Positions 25,894 through 35,369 of a DNA stretch of 64,000 nucleotides are shown in pieces. The notes beneath the pieces are model-generated. The model ran no database searches. It worked only from the letters and a program-made list of their open reading frames with translations, and had not been told where the DNA came from. Source of the stretch: Bifidobacterium scardovii JCM 12489 = DSM 13734 (lineage in GTDB: Bacteria > Actinomycetota > Actinomycetes > Actinomycetales > Bifidobacteriaceae); assembly GCF_001042635.1 (NCBI RefSeq), contig NZ_AP012331.1, positions 2,976,001-3,040,000 on the forward strand, in the 5' to 3' direction. The position numbers and the translations under genes are program-made. Numbering within the stretch: position 1 is the stretch's first letter; every line of letters begins with the position of its first letter.

Positions 25894-28314
25894 TCAGCCC
25901 AGCAGCACGGTCCCGTCCCCGGCAGCGACGATGTCGCCGGTCGAGCCGAGTCGGGCTCGGAACGCGCGCCCGTCGGAGCTGGACACTTCGATGCCGGCCC
26001 CGGTACGGCGGGCGGTGAAGACGACGGACGATCCATCCGTCTCGCTGACCGTGGCGGACGCCGTTTCGATCGAGGCATCGTTGAGGAATACCGAAGCCAC
26101 CGCGTCCTCGCCGTACACGCGATCCGGCTTGGACGCGCCCGGATTGGTGACGACGATGCTGCCGTCGCGCACCCACAGCGGGATGGAGTCGAAAGCATGC
26201 GTCTCGGTGCGCCACGAGCCTCCCTGCGCCACCTCGCCGGTCAGCCAGTTCGTCCACACGCCGTCCGGCAGATAGTACGACACCTCGCCGGAATAGGTGA
26301 ACACGGGGGCGACCAACAGCGACGGGCCGAGCATATACTGCCGGTCGAGCGTATGACAGGCGAGGTCGTCGGGGAATTCGACGAACATCGAGCGCATCAC
26401 CGGCGTGCCGTTGCGGTGCGGCTGCAGGCCCGTCTCGAACAGGTACGGCATGAGTTCGAGCTTGAGCCGGGTGAACTTGCGTGCCACGTCCACGGCGGTC
26501 TGGCCGGGGACCAATGCGACGCCGTTCCGCTCGTCCTCCTCGTCGAACAGCCACGGCACGCGGTACACGGTGGACCCGTGCAGGCGCGAGTGGGACCCGA
26601 GCAGGCCGAACGCCACCCAACGCTTGTATACGGCCGGATCCGGGCAGGCGCCCTCGAAGCCGCCGATGTCATGGCTCCAGAAGCCGAAACCGGAGGAGGT
26701 CAGCGACAGGCCGGCGCGCAGCGTCTGCGCCATGCCGTTGAAGGTGGATTCGCAGTCGCCGCCCCAGTGCACGGGCTGCTGCTGGCCGCCGACGGTCGCG
26801 GAACGCGCATACAGGCAGGCATTGCCCTTGCCGTACGTCTCCTCCACGGCCTCGAACACGGTCTGGTTGTACAGCTGAGTGTACCAGTTGTGCATCGAAA
26901 GCTTCGGGGATCCGTCGTGCCAGACCACGTCGCGCGGGATACGCTCGCCGAAATCGGTCTTGATGGCGTCGACGCCCTGGTTCAGCAGCGTCTTGACCTT
27001 GCCCTTGAACCACTCGCGGGCGTCCGGATTGGTGAAGTCCACCAATCCCATGCCGGCCTGCCAGAAATCGGTCTGCCAGACCTCGCCGTTGGGCTTGCGC
27101 ACCAAGTACCCCTTGTCGCGGCCTTCCGCGAACATCTCGCCGCGCTGGCCGATGTACGGGTTGATCCATGCGCAGATGTGCAGGCCCTTGTCCTTGCGCA
27201 GCCGCTCGAGCGTGGATTCGATGTCGCCGAAGAAGCGCTTGTCCCATTCGAAATCGCACCAGTGGAACTCGCGCATCCAATAGCAGTCGTAGTGGAAGGC
27301 GCTCAGAGGAATGTCGCGCTCGGCCATGCCGTCGATGAACGAATTGATCGTGGCCTCATCGTACTTGGTGGTGAACGAGGTGGTCAGCCACAGGCCGTAG
27401 CTCCACGCCGGCACGTTGGCCGGTCGTCCGACGAGCGCGGTGTAGCGGTCGAGGATTTGCTTGGGCGTCGGGCCGTAGATCACGCAGAAGTCGATGGTCT
27501 CGCCGGGCACGGAGAACTGCACCGCCTCGGTGTTCTCGGATCCGACTTCGAACGAGACGTGGCCGCGGTTATTGACGAGCACGCCGTAGCCGTTGGAGGT
27601 CATGTAGAACGGGATGTCCTTGTACCCCTGCTCGGAGGCGGTGCCGCCATCCTCGTTCCAGATGTCGATGCTCTGGCCGTTCTTCACGTATGCGCCGAAG
27701 CGCTCGCCGAAGCCGTACACCTCCTCGCCGACGCCAAGTTGCAGTTGGATGGCGCTGAACACGTCGGATTCGTCGCGGGCGGAGCCGTCCATCGTCACGC
27801 CGAACTCGCCGACCGGCTGCGCGGTCACGTTGGACAGCGCGCTGAGCTTGAAGCGAGCCAGCGACTTGCCCGAGGACGCGGTAAGCGTCCGACCGGCCGC
27901 GTCGAGGAACGACAGGCTCCACGGCGAGCCCTTGACCACCTTGGCGGTCAGGCCACCGGTGGTCAGCATGACGTCGGCGCCGTTCTCGCCGACTTCGCCG
28001 TCGCCGTTGCCGTGCGCCGCGACGGTCACATAGTCGCGCCCGCCGGGCCGATCGGCGTTGAGGGGGAATCCCGGCTGTTCCGCGGCGCCCTGCCAGTGCC
28101 GGGCGACCACGCGGATCACACCTTCGGCCGGGGACGTGACGTCCACGTTGAACGTGGGCAGGTTCAGCGTATCGTACCGCCCACGCACCACGGAGGTGGT
28201 CGCGAGGACGTTCAGGCTTTCGTCGGTTTCGTTCGCGGTCAGTTCGTAGGCTTCGCGGGCGTACAGCGCGTCGACGCCGTCGCGGATCATCCAGTAACCG
28301 TTGGTGAACTTCAT
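25894..28314 (-). CDS. yicI: GH31 alpha-xylosidase, YicI-like
   Basis: 806 residues from the ATG at 28314 (MKFTNGYWMIRDG), with AAAGGAGC 8 nt upstream. The opening residues match the YicI group. Catalytic residues are Asp454 in IKTDFGE and Asp549 in FWSHDIGG; the KTDFGE form is that of alpha-xylosidases. The enzyme should release xylose from isoprimeverose or xyloglucan oligosaccharides inside the cell. It lies 176 bp upstream of the other GH31 gene and 114 bp downstream of the MalG-type permease, all on the same strand, so an importer plus two debranching enzymes may be co-expressed. Confidence 0.88.
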   Translation of the reverse strand: MKFTNGYWMIRDGVDALYAREAYELTANETDESLNVLATTSVVRGRYDTLNLPTFNVDVTSPAEGVIRVVARHWQGAAEQPGFPLNADRPGGRDYVTVAAHGNGDGEVGENGADVMLTTGGLTAKVVKGSPWSLSFLDAAGRTLTASSGKSLARFKLSALSNVTAQPVGEFGVTMDGSARDESDVFSAIQLQLGVGEEVYGFGERFGAYVKNGQSIDIWNEDGGTASEQGYKDIPFYMTSNGYGVLVNNRGHVSFEVGSENTEAVQFSVPGETIDFCVIYGPTPKQILDRYTALVGRPANVPAWSYGLWLTTSFTTKYDEATINSFIDGMAERDIPLSAFHYDCYWMREFHWCDFEWDKRFFGDIESTLERLRKDKGLHICAWINPYIGQRGEMFAEGRDKGYLVRKPNGEVWQTDFWQAGMGLVDFTNPDAREWFKGKVKTLLNQGVDAIKTDFGERIPRDVVWHDGSPKLSMHNWYTQLYNQTVFEAVEETYGKGNACLYARSATVGGQQQPVHWGGDCESTFNGMAQTLRAGLSLTSSGFGFWSHDIGGFEGACPDPAVYKRWVAFGLLGSHSRLHGSTVYRVPWLFDEEDERNGVALVPGQTAVDVARKFTRLKLELMPYLFETGLQPHRNGTPVMRSMFVEFPDDLACHTLDRQYMLGPSLLVAPVFTYSGEVSYYLPDGVWTNWLTGEVAQGGSWRTETHAFDSIPLWVRDGSIVVTNPGASKPDRVYGEDAVASVFLNDASIETASATVSETDGSSVVFTARRTGAGIEVSSSDGRAFRARLGSTGDIVAAGDGTVLLG

Positions 28315-28428
28315 GGTGTATTGCTCCTTTAGGAAAAAAGGTTCCGGCAACCAGAAGGCAGGCGGCCGGAACCAGACTCATAGCGCGTATGCTTTGCCGG
28401 CTGACCATTGCAGCGCGGCTGCGCCTTC

Positions 28429-29301
28429 TTACTTCACCGCACCGGTGGTAATGCCATTCGACAAGGTCCGCTGGAAGAGAAGGAAGAAGATCAGGGTCGG
28501 CACAATGCTGATTAGCGAAGCCGAGGCCGTGGTAGTCACATCCATCAGTCGGTCTCCGGACAACGAAGCAATCGCGATGGGAACCGTTTGCGAGGAATTA
28601 TCGATCAGGAAGGCCATAGGGATCATGTAGTCATTCCACGTCCATATGAAGAAGAACACCAACATGACCGCCAATGTAGGCTTGGAAATCGGGAACACGA
28701 TATCTTTAAGGATCTTCCACCGGCTGGCTCCGTCAATAGTCGCCGCCTCAAGAATCGCTTTGGGGAACGTACCATACACGGACGATAGAAGGTAGGTGCC
28801 GAAGGCGCTTTGAATGACGGTGAATATGATGACGATGGCCCACGGATTGTTGTACATGCCGATGCCCTTGAACATGATGTACAGCGGGTACAGCAATGCT
28901 TCTTGCGGGAGCATGTTCGCCAGCATGATCAGCAGGATGATCCAACGACGTCCGCGGACACGGCCTATGCCCAGAGCAAAGGAATTGAACACGGACAACG
29001 CTACGGCAAGGACCGCGACCAAACCGGAAGTCCATACCGAGTTCCACACCTTTTCAGGGAAATTGACGCGAGTCCAGAACTTGGCAAAGCCATCGAGCGC
29101 CAACATAGTCGGCAAACTCAGTGGACCATTAGCATTGTAGTCAGCCGCGGTCTTGAACGCATTCAGGCACAGGACGATGAAGGGGAATATCATCACCAGG
29201 CCACCAGCGACAAGCAACGCAATGGCCACCCAGTCCCCGGCGGTACGGTTCTTCTTTACCTTGGCGATCCTCTTCAGTTCAGCCGCACTCATGGTGCTCA
29301 T
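28429..29301 (-). CDS. MalG-type sugar permease of the GH31 cluster
   Basis: 290 residues, six membrane segments, with EAA loop KAILEAATIDGASRWKILK. It follows the partner permease gene by 6 bp. Base composition is less GC-rich than in the GH31 genes. No ATPase is encoded nearby. Confidence 0.94.
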   Translation of the reverse strand: MSTMSAAELKRIAKVKKNRTAGDWVAIALLVAGGLVMIFPFIVLCLNAFKTAADYNANGPLSLPTMLALDGFAKFWTRVNFPEKVWNSVWTSGLVAVLAVALSVFNSFALGIGRVRGRRWIILLIMLANMLPQEALLYPLYIMFKGIGMYNNPWAIVIIFTVIQSAFGTYLLSSVYGTFPKAILEAATIDGASRWKILKDIVFPISKPTLAVMLVFFFIWTWNDYMIPMAFLIDNSSQTVPIAIASLSGDRLMDVTTTASASLISIVPTLIFFLLFQRTLSNGITTGAVK

Positions 29302-29307
29302 GTGCGA

Positions 29308-30261
29308 TCACTCTCCATCCTCGGCTTCGACCTTCTGCTGAAGGTCGGTGAACACGACGGCGACAACGATGATGACGACGGTCAAGGCAGTGGCGATCGT
29401 GGCGCCGTAACCGACCTGCTGCACTTGGAAGAACTGAGTGTACGAATAATAGGAAGGCACAATGGTGCTGCTTCCCGGCCCGCCCTTGGTAAGCATGTAA
29501 ACCGGAGCGAACACCTTCAATGCAGCAATGGTGCAAGTAAGCGCCACCACGAAGATCTCCGGCTTGATCGAAGGAAGCGTGATGGCCATAAAACGCTGCC
29601 ACCAATTGGCTCCGTCAAGACCGGCCGCCTCATACAGCTCGGGATCGACCCGCTGCAGACCCGACATGAAAATGACCAAGGGATAGCCGACCTGAATCCA
29701 TATCATGATCAGCATCAGGAATATCAGGGCCGTATCCGGTTTGCCCAGCCAATCATGCTGCAGGCCTCCCAAGCCAATGACATTCAATAACGAATTCAGC
29801 GCACCGTTTTCCGCGCGGAAAATCCAACCCATGACCAACGATGCAATGGCGATCGGCAGGAGCTGAGGGAAATAATAGATGGCTCGCATTGTAGCGGCGG
29901 CCTTGGCTCCGAATCGCTTTTGCACTACGTCAAAGATCAGGGAGGAAAGAATCAATCCCAACAGAATCGGGATCACCACCATGGCGACGATCATCCAAAT
30001 TGAGTTTCGGAATGAGACCCAGAACGTATTGTCCTGAAACAGTCGAATCCAGTTTTTCAACCCTGCCCAAACCGGCGGCCTGATCCCCCGATAGTTGGTG
30101 AAACTGAGATAGATGTTCCAAATCCCCGGCACAATGATGATCCAGACGAGCATAGCCACGCCAGGAATCAAATACAACCAAAAGCGGCTCGAAGGACTAC
30201 CTGGAATTCGCGATACCGCCCTTTCGGCGACACGCTTAGCTTTTCTTGCCTTTATGTTCAT
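29308..30261 (-). CDS. MalF-type sugar permease of the GH31 cluster
   Basis: 317 residues from the ATG at 30261 (MNIKARKAKR); a longer in-frame extension of 30 codons has no ribosome site and no membrane-protein character. A basic tail precedes six membrane segments, with EAA loop PELYEAAGLDGANWW. It pairs with the 290-residue permease. Confidence 0.92.
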   Translation of the reverse strand: MNIKARKAKRVAERAVSRIPGSPSSRFWLYLIPGVAMLVWIIIVPGIWNIYLSFTNYRGIRPPVWAGLKNWIRLFQDNTFWVSFRNSIWMIVAMVVIPILLGLILSSLIFDVVQKRFGAKAAATMRAIYYFPQLLPIAIASLVMGWIFRAENGALNSLLNVIGLGGLQHDWLGKPDTALIFLMLIMIWIQVGYPLVIFMSGLQRVDPELYEAAGLDGANWWQRFMAITLPSIKPEIFVVALTCTIAALKVFAPVYMLTKGGPGSSTIVPSYYSYTQFFQVQQVGYGATIATALTVVIIVVAVVFTDLQQKVEAEDGE

Positions 30262-30375
30262 CAGACACTTCCAGACACTAAAACAATTTGCAAGGACGGG
30301 AACGAGGGGCATGCGAAGCCCGGGAACGGATCTTCGCACGCCGACGTTCACCGTGCAGAAAGGAACGGCAGACGA

Positions 30376-31680
30376 TCACTTCGCCGTGATGCCGGAGGCT
30401 TCAAGACCCTTGTCGTAGTTCTCTTTCATTTGGCCAAGGACTTTCTTCACGTCCGCAGTACCATTGATGAGCTCCTGAAGCGAGGCATTGATCTCATCGT
30501 AGAAGGTAGAGGTAGGCCAGTCCGGATAGAAGCCGAGTTGGTTCTCCTTCACCGCCTCGTCGAATTGGGCAACGAACTGCTTCGTCTCTTCATCCTTGAT
30601 GGAATTCGTATCGGCATGAATCGCCAGCCCGCCTTGCTCCGCCATGTAGCTCTGCACCTCATCACTCAACGTGATATTGATGAACTTGGCAGCGAGATCC
30701 TTTTTGGCGGATTTTTCCGGGATCACCCAAATGTTTCCCGACGAACCGACAATTTTCTTGGTATCGGGGAACTTGGCATAGGCGACGTGCAAGCCGGCGG
30801 CCTCTCCCTTGAACCGAGCGTGCCACCATGTTCCGGAGAAGAAGATCGGATTGACCCCGGTCATGAAGTTCTGACCAGCATCTTCAGCCTTAAGATTGGT
30901 GGAATCCTTGGAGATATAACCCTTGTCGACCCATTCCTTGATTTTCTCGGTGGCATAGGTCACTGGCTCGGAGTTCCAATCGACCTTGCCGTCATACATC
31001 TCATAAGCCTTGATGAACTTGTCATCCGCTTTGGACAGCACAAGCTGCCACCACAGATGCTGAGTCGGATATTCGGCGGAACCCGCGGAAAATGCCGTAA
31101 CACCATTTTCCTTGAACTTGGCCATTGCATTCTCAAGCTCATCGAAAGTGGTTGGAATGGCAATGCCGTATTTCTTGAACATATCTTCATTGAAATACAG
31201 CAGGCAATCCTCTCCGTAGTTGGTGATGCCGTACCAGTCGCCGGACCCCATCACTCCCCGCTCATCGTATTTTCCAGTGTCCGCGAGCGAGCCGGTCACG
31301 ATCTTGTCCCAACCGTACTTGGACACGTAATCATTGAGATTGGTCAACAGCCCCTGGCTGGCGAGCAACCCGGCAGTGGCGTTGCCCTTGTTATACTCCA
31401 TGACATCAGGAGCGTCGTCCGAGTTGAGAATCTGCGAGGCATTCTGCCGGATCTGTTCAAAAGCCTTCTTCTCGAAATCGACTTTGACGCCGGTCTCCTT
31501 TTCAAAAATCGAAATGGCTTTGTCCCACGCCTTTGCCTGAGCAGTGGTCGCTTCCTCATAATGCCATATCTTGATGGAGGTGGGATGCTCCTCCTGAGCA
31601 GTGCCGCCGCCACACCCGGCCATGCCGATCATAGCCGCCGCGGCAAGGCCGACAGAAATAACCCTACGCGTTGACTTCAT
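30376..31680 (-). CDS. Sugar-binding lipoprotein of the GH31 cluster
   Basis: 434 residues from the ATG at 31680, with a strong AAGGAGGGAAAG upstream. The signal ends in IGMAGCGGG (lipobox). The mature protein is a family 1 solute-binding protein (KIWHYEEATTAQ, DVMEYNKGNATAG, FFSGTWWHARFKG). It is first in the importer operon and should bind an alpha-xylosylated or alpha-glucosylated oligosaccharide if the enzymes downstream indicate its ligand. Confidence 0.94.
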   Translation of the reverse strand: MKSTRRVISVGLAAAAMIGMAGCGGGTAQEEHPTSIKIWHYEEATTAQAKAWDKAISIFEKETGVKVDFEKKAFEQIRQNASQILNSDDAPDVMEYNKGNATAGLLASQGLLTNLNDYVSKYGWDKIVTGSLADTGKYDERGVMGSGDWYGITNYGEDCLLYFNEDMFKKYGIAIPTTFDELENAMAKFKENGVTAFSAGSAEYPTQHLWWQLVLSKADDKFIKAYEMYDGKVDWNSEPVTYATEKIKEWVDKGYISKDSTNLKAEDAGQNFMTGVNPIFFSGTWWHARFKGEAAGLHVAYAKFPDTKKIVGSSGNIWVIPEKSAKKDLAAKFINITLSDEVQSYMAEQGGLAIHADTNSIKDEETKQFVAQFDEAVKENQLGFYPDWPTSTFYDEINASLQELINGTADVKKVLGQMKENYDKGLEASGITAK

Positions 31681-31717
31681 CTTTCCCTCCTTGTCAGCAC
31701 CATTACTGATTTCGACA

Positions 31718-31739
31718 ATCTTCGAAACGATTAGAAGAT
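31718..31739. promoter_or_regulatory. LacI-type operator candidate before the GH31 importer operon
   Basis: ATCTTC and GAAGAT flank a core CGAAACGATT. The core matches the palindrome at 32914 before the LacI gene, so one regulator probably binds both. The gap 31681-31878 is otherwise AT-rich with no gene. Confidence 0.55.
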
Positions 31740-31878
31740 CGTATCTATGAAGATAAAAGAGAAGTCGTCTATTCACAAATTATTTCGATTGTTTTTTCGA
31801 CAGTTTCTTTCGACAATTCGACGCCTACACAGGAGCCTCACACCCAATCCGCTGAAGACTCGGCGCGCACTATTACCG

Positions 31879-32898
31879 CTACCGCTCACGCCGCCGCGAC
31901 ATCGTTCCATACGCCTTATAACTGGAAGGCATCATCTCCACATTCCCGACGTCATTGCGCTGACCGCTCAGCACTTCCATCATGACATCCACCGCACGAA
32001 CGCACACCGAGGGTGGATCCATCGGCAACTCATCGACACGGCATTGGGCCTGCAACAACCCGTACGTGCACGCGGCCATCACCGATATGTCCGAAGGAAC
32101 CTCGAATCCACGCTGTTTCAACGCATCGATCAAATTCGCTATATGCGGAGCATTCGTCTGACAAAAAATAGCCGTGATGTCGGGATCCTCATGAAACGCC
32201 TCGTCAAGCAGCAGATTGACATCCGCCGCGGAGAACCCTGTAGACGGCTTGAAATGCATCACCATCCCGCAATCCCCACCACGCTTCATGGCCGCATCCC
32301 GGAAACGAATAAGGTAGTTGGAGCCATCCTCGTACGCAAAAGAGATATTTCCGATGATCAGCACATGCCGATGCCCCAGGGCATGCGCCTTATCAACAGC
32401 CTCGCGCCCCATGCGCTCAAAATCCAGATCCACCGAGTACACCCCATCCGAATTACTCGGATATCCGACTGCGACCACAGGAACATCAAGCGTTTTAGCC
32501 ACTTCCGCGCGCGCATCCATCATCAGCACATCCAGCAATAAAATCCCATCAACCATGCCACCCGAGGCAACGCGCCTCAATTCTTGATCGCCATATTCAT
32601 GCATCAACAGCAGAATGTCGTAGCCATACCGTTTCGCACGCATCGCCAACGCAAAGAAAAATACCGCATAATTCGAATAATCCGTATAGTTGTGAAGAGG
32701 CGAACTGAGCGCAAGTACCTTTGTCGGTTTCCCCCGCAGCGTACGAGCCTGCGCATTCGGCGTATACCCGACTTCCTGCGCGGCCTTAAGGACCCTGCGC
32801 TTCGTCTCCTCCCCAATGGACCGCTTGCCGCTCATCACATAGGACACCGTGCTGATCGACACCCCGGCGCGCGCCGCCACATCCTTGATACCCGCCAT
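31879..32898 (-). CDS. LacI-family regulator of the GH31 cluster
   Basis: 339 residues. ATG at 32898 is preferred because AAGGAGG lies 5 nt upstream; a GTG three bases earlier is too close. The helix-turn-helix is IKDVAARAGVSISTVSYVM, followed by NAQARTLRGKPTKVLAL. The sensor domain ends EVPSDISVMAACTYG, a divergent form of the usual GFDD signature. It is upstream of and codirectional with the binding-protein gene. Confidence 0.92.
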   Translation of the reverse strand: MAGIKDVAARAGVSISTVSYVMSGKRSIGEETKRRVLKAAQEVGYTPNAQARTLRGKPTKVLALSSPLHNYTDYSNYAVFFFALAMRAKRYGYDILLLMHEYGDQELRRVASGGMVDGILLLDVLMMDARAEVAKTLDVPVVAVGYPSNSDGVYSVDLDFERMGREAVDKAHALGHRHVLIIGNISFAYEDGSNYLIRFRDAAMKRGGDCGMVMHFKPSTGFSAADVNLLLDEAFHEDPDITAIFCQTNAPHIANLIDALKQRGFEVPSDISVMAACTYGLLQAQCRVDELPMDPPSVCVRAVDVMMEVLSGQRNDVGNVEMMPSSYKAYGTMSRRRER

Positions 32899-32913
32899 CA
32901 CAACCTCCTTATC

Positions 32914-32923
32914 GAAACGTTTC
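32914..32923. promoter_or_regulatory. LacI operator candidate before its own gene
   Basis: GAAACGTTTC is a perfect palindrome 15 bp upstream of the LacI start, within ATCGAAACGTTTCTCT. It fits autoregulation. Confidence 0.55.
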
Positions 32924-32988
32924 TCTTAATTGTAGGGGATCAACGGAAAAACCATGCACAGGCTGCAAAACATGCAATTGCCGATAGA

Positions 32989-33011
32989 GAGGGGGTTGAC
33001 ACAACCCCCTC
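32989..33011. other. Perfect hairpin in a divergent promoter region
   Basis: GAGGGGGTTG and CAACCCCCTC form a 10-bp stem with a 3-nt loop. It sits between two divergent regulator genes, where a terminator is not expected, and may insulate the two transcription units. Confidence 0.55.
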
Positions 33012-33087
33012 GAAACAACTCCTTGTCTTTGTGATTGTCACCACTTGGCAACGGCACCATGCCAGAAACTGTCAACCGACCATAGTT

Positions 33088-33118
33088 TTTATAGGTATAT
33101 TATGAATATACCTATAAA
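33088..33118. promoter_or_regulatory. 31-bp palindromic operator of the GntR-type regulator
   Basis: Perfect 14-bp arms (TTTATAGGTATATT and its complement) around ATG lie 24 bp before the regulator start. A TATTAT -10-like box is inside it. The arrangement implies tight autorepression by the gene that follows. Confidence 0.75.
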
Positions 33119-33142
33119 TTTTAGTATGAAGATTGGCGCACC

Positions 33143-34231
33143 ATGCTATACCAAGCCGTTTATGACAAGCTCCTTGCCCTAATTCAAGACGGCACATACC
33201 CAGAGGGGGCCCGTCTGCCCTCCGTGGACGAACTATGTCAATTATATGATGTCAGTGCCATAACTATTCGCCGCGCCATGAACATGCTCAAGGAGGAAGG
33301 ATACGTCGCACGGCAACCCCGCATCGGCACCACAGTCCTACGACGCACACCAGCACAATCGAATTATGTTGAACGACTACCGCTAATCGGCATGATTGTG
33401 ACCAACTTTGACGACACATTTGGCACGCGCATCATCAAAGGCGCGCTCAATACCACCGTTGACCGCGCACTTCTCGCATTGCAGCAGACTCACGGAAGCA
33501 TCGAGTTGGAAAAAAGCCTCATTGATGCGACGGTGAAAGCCGGAGCCAAAGGCTTAATACTATTGCCCAGCAACTCCGACTTCATTCCTCAACCGATTCT
33601 CGACCTTATGTCGAAACATTTTCCCATCACGATTCTGGACAGGAAGTTCGAAGGAATTCCAGTAGCTACAGTCACTAGCGACAACAGCGGAGGCGCGATG
33701 AACGCAACCGAATACCTGTTTTCCCTCGGACACCGGCATATTGCTCTGATACGTTCGGACTGCCATGTTACTTCCAATGATGAACGTCAGCGAGGCTGGC
33801 AATCCGCCCACGCCCATGCCAATATCGCGTTAGACGATTCACTTGTGTTCCACGATGTCCGATCGACGCTGCCCGATGCCACTGAGCCACAGGAACGCGA
33901 TATCGAACGCATCATGAATTTTGCGCAAACGCATCCAGAAGTCAGCGCATACCTAGCTTGTGAATATAACATAGCGTTGATGCTGCGCACGGCACTGGAG
34001 CGTATCGGAAAACGTGTCCCCGCCGACGCATCAATCATTTGCTTCGATCACCCTGACGCCACATTCGATACTAGCCTGTTCCGCTTTACCAACGTCGCCC
34101 AAGACCAACAAACACTTGGACAAAGCGCCGTCATCTCAGTTCTTCATCAGATCAATAACGACAGCCATGCCGAAAAAACCGTAGTTCCGACAACACTGGT
34201 GCTGGGACAATCGACTGCCCGAACGAATTAG
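33143..34231 (+). CDS. GntR-HTH / LacI-sensor hybrid regulator
   Basis: 362 residues. The first 70 form a winged helix of the GntR type (GARLPSVDELCQLYDVSAITIRRAMNMLKEEGYV), and the remainder is a periplasmic-binding-protein-like sensor as in LacI proteins (GLILLPSNSDF, NATEYLFSLGHRHIALI, ADASIICFDHP). This is the AraR-like architecture, in which a sugar releases the protein from DNA. The gene is clearly poorer in GC than most of the window. It is convergent with the GH76 operon and probably controls it. Confidence 0.88.
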   Translation: MLYQAVYDKLLALIQDGTYPEGARLPSVDELCQLYDVSAITIRRAMNMLKEEGYVARQPRIGTTVLRRTPAQSNYVERLPLIGMIVTNFDDTFGTRIIKGALNTTVDRALLALQQTHGSIELEKSLIDATVKAGAKGLILLPSNSDFIPQPILDLMSKHFPITILDRKFEGIPVATVTSDNSGGAMNATEYLFSLGHRHIALIRSDCHVTSNDERQRGWQSAHAHANIALDDSLVFHDVRSTLPDATEPQERDIERIMNFAQTHPEVSAYLACEYNIALMLRTALERIGKRVPADASIICFDHPDATFDTSLFRFTNVAQDQQTLGQSAVISVLHQINNDSHAEKTVVPTTLVLGQSTARTN

Positions 34232-34277
34232 AGAAGACTTTCATTGCGTCCGAGCAGTCTTTTGATAGGTTCACCGG

Positions 34278-35369
34278 TCAGACACCGAGACCAGCTCGCA
34301 ACTCCGCCGCCATAACTGCGCTCAACATAGTGGAATAATGAACGCGTCCACTCGCCGGCGCTGACCAGTTATTGCCAACCAACACAGCGCCGGATGGCAT
34401 AGTGGATGCATTTCGCCACATTTCATCGGTACTACGCTGAATGAAATCAACAATTCGAGCACGTCCGTCAATCAACGACGGCGCAGGCTGAACAAGTGTA
34501 TCAACCGATTCAATCAGCAGGCCAACGTAGCGATAATACACACCCTTAAATAGCCCTTCATCACCTCCCTCGCCTTCATCACGGAAGACGGTTCCGTTCG
34601 ACAAAGATGCAATCGCAACTAACGCAGTGCGCATTGCCTCATTAAGCAATGAAAGCTCATCACCGTTGGTTGCAGTATATAATTCAACAGCAGCTCCAAT
34701 ATAGAGGCCTTGATTATAGGTAAACCTCCACTGCGAATCAACCTTCCCATCGCCCAGCCGATTAATCCCATCTTCGATGAATCCGTCATCTGTGCGTAAT
34801 GTACGCTCGATCCAGCGGAATGCAGTCCAGGCACGCTCAAGATAACTCGATTCACCAGTAATGCGGTACAAACGGGCCCCAAGAATGGCGAGGGGCCCAT
34901 TGGCAGGCGTGTTCTTGTAATACAGCTGCTGCTTACGCCATGCTAGGCTTTCACCCATGTCATCATTCCAACCATGCTCAATGACATGGTTCCAGATATC
35001 AATTGACGAACTTAGGTATTTCTGTTCTCCACAGGCCTCCCACATACGTAGCGTAGCCAAGGCGAACCACAACATGTCATCAAAATAGTCGTTGAACAGC
35101 GAATCGCCATTGCGATCAAGAATATTGCGCCATGTCTCTTTCGCCTGATTCAGTCTCATCGCGTCTCCGCAACGGCCGTAAGCATCCACTCGGCAATCGA
35201 TAAGATGAGCCAGCCACCAGTAATTGAAAGTCTTATCATCATCCGCACATTTGAATGGATAGACATTATGCAGATATTGCGGCCACGGTGCACCGTAGAG
35301 CAAGCCAACGCTGTTCTGCAGCAGATCGGCATGCATCGGCCAGATTCCAGCGACACTTGTCTCATTCAT
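34278..35369 (-). CDS. GH76-family alpha-1,6-mannanase-like enzyme, cytoplasmic
   Basis: 363 residues. The adjacent aspartates Asp97-Asp98 in NDYFDDMLWFALA match the catalytic DD pair of GH76, and tryptophan/tyrosine-rich helices before and after (FNYWWLAHLID, FTYNQGLYIGAAVELY) suit the (alpha/alpha)6 fold. GH76 enzymes cut alpha-1,6-mannan backbones. Unlike most members it has no signal peptide. Its start overlaps the stop of the binding-protein gene by one base (TGATG), so the product should act on imported oligosaccharides. Substrate is inferred from family; an unrelated six-hairpin glycosidase is the alternative. Confidence 0.78.
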   Translation of the reverse strand: MNETSVAGIWPMHADLLQNSVGLLYGAPWPQYLHNVYPFKCADDDKTFNYWWLAHLIDCRVDAYGRCGDAMRLNQAKETWRNILDRNGDSLFNDYFDDMLWFALATLRMWEACGEQKYLSSSIDIWNHVIEHGWNDDMGESLAWRKQQLYYKNTPANGPLAILGARLYRITGESSYLERAWTAFRWIERTLRTDDGFIEDGINRLGDGKVDSQWRFTYNQGLYIGAAVELYTATNGDELSLLNEAMRTALVAIASLSNGTVFRDEGEGGDEGLFKGVYYRYVGLLIESVDTLVQPAPSLIDGRARIVDFIQRSTDEMWRNASTMPSGAVLVGNNWSAPASGRVHYSTMLSAVMAAELRAGLGV

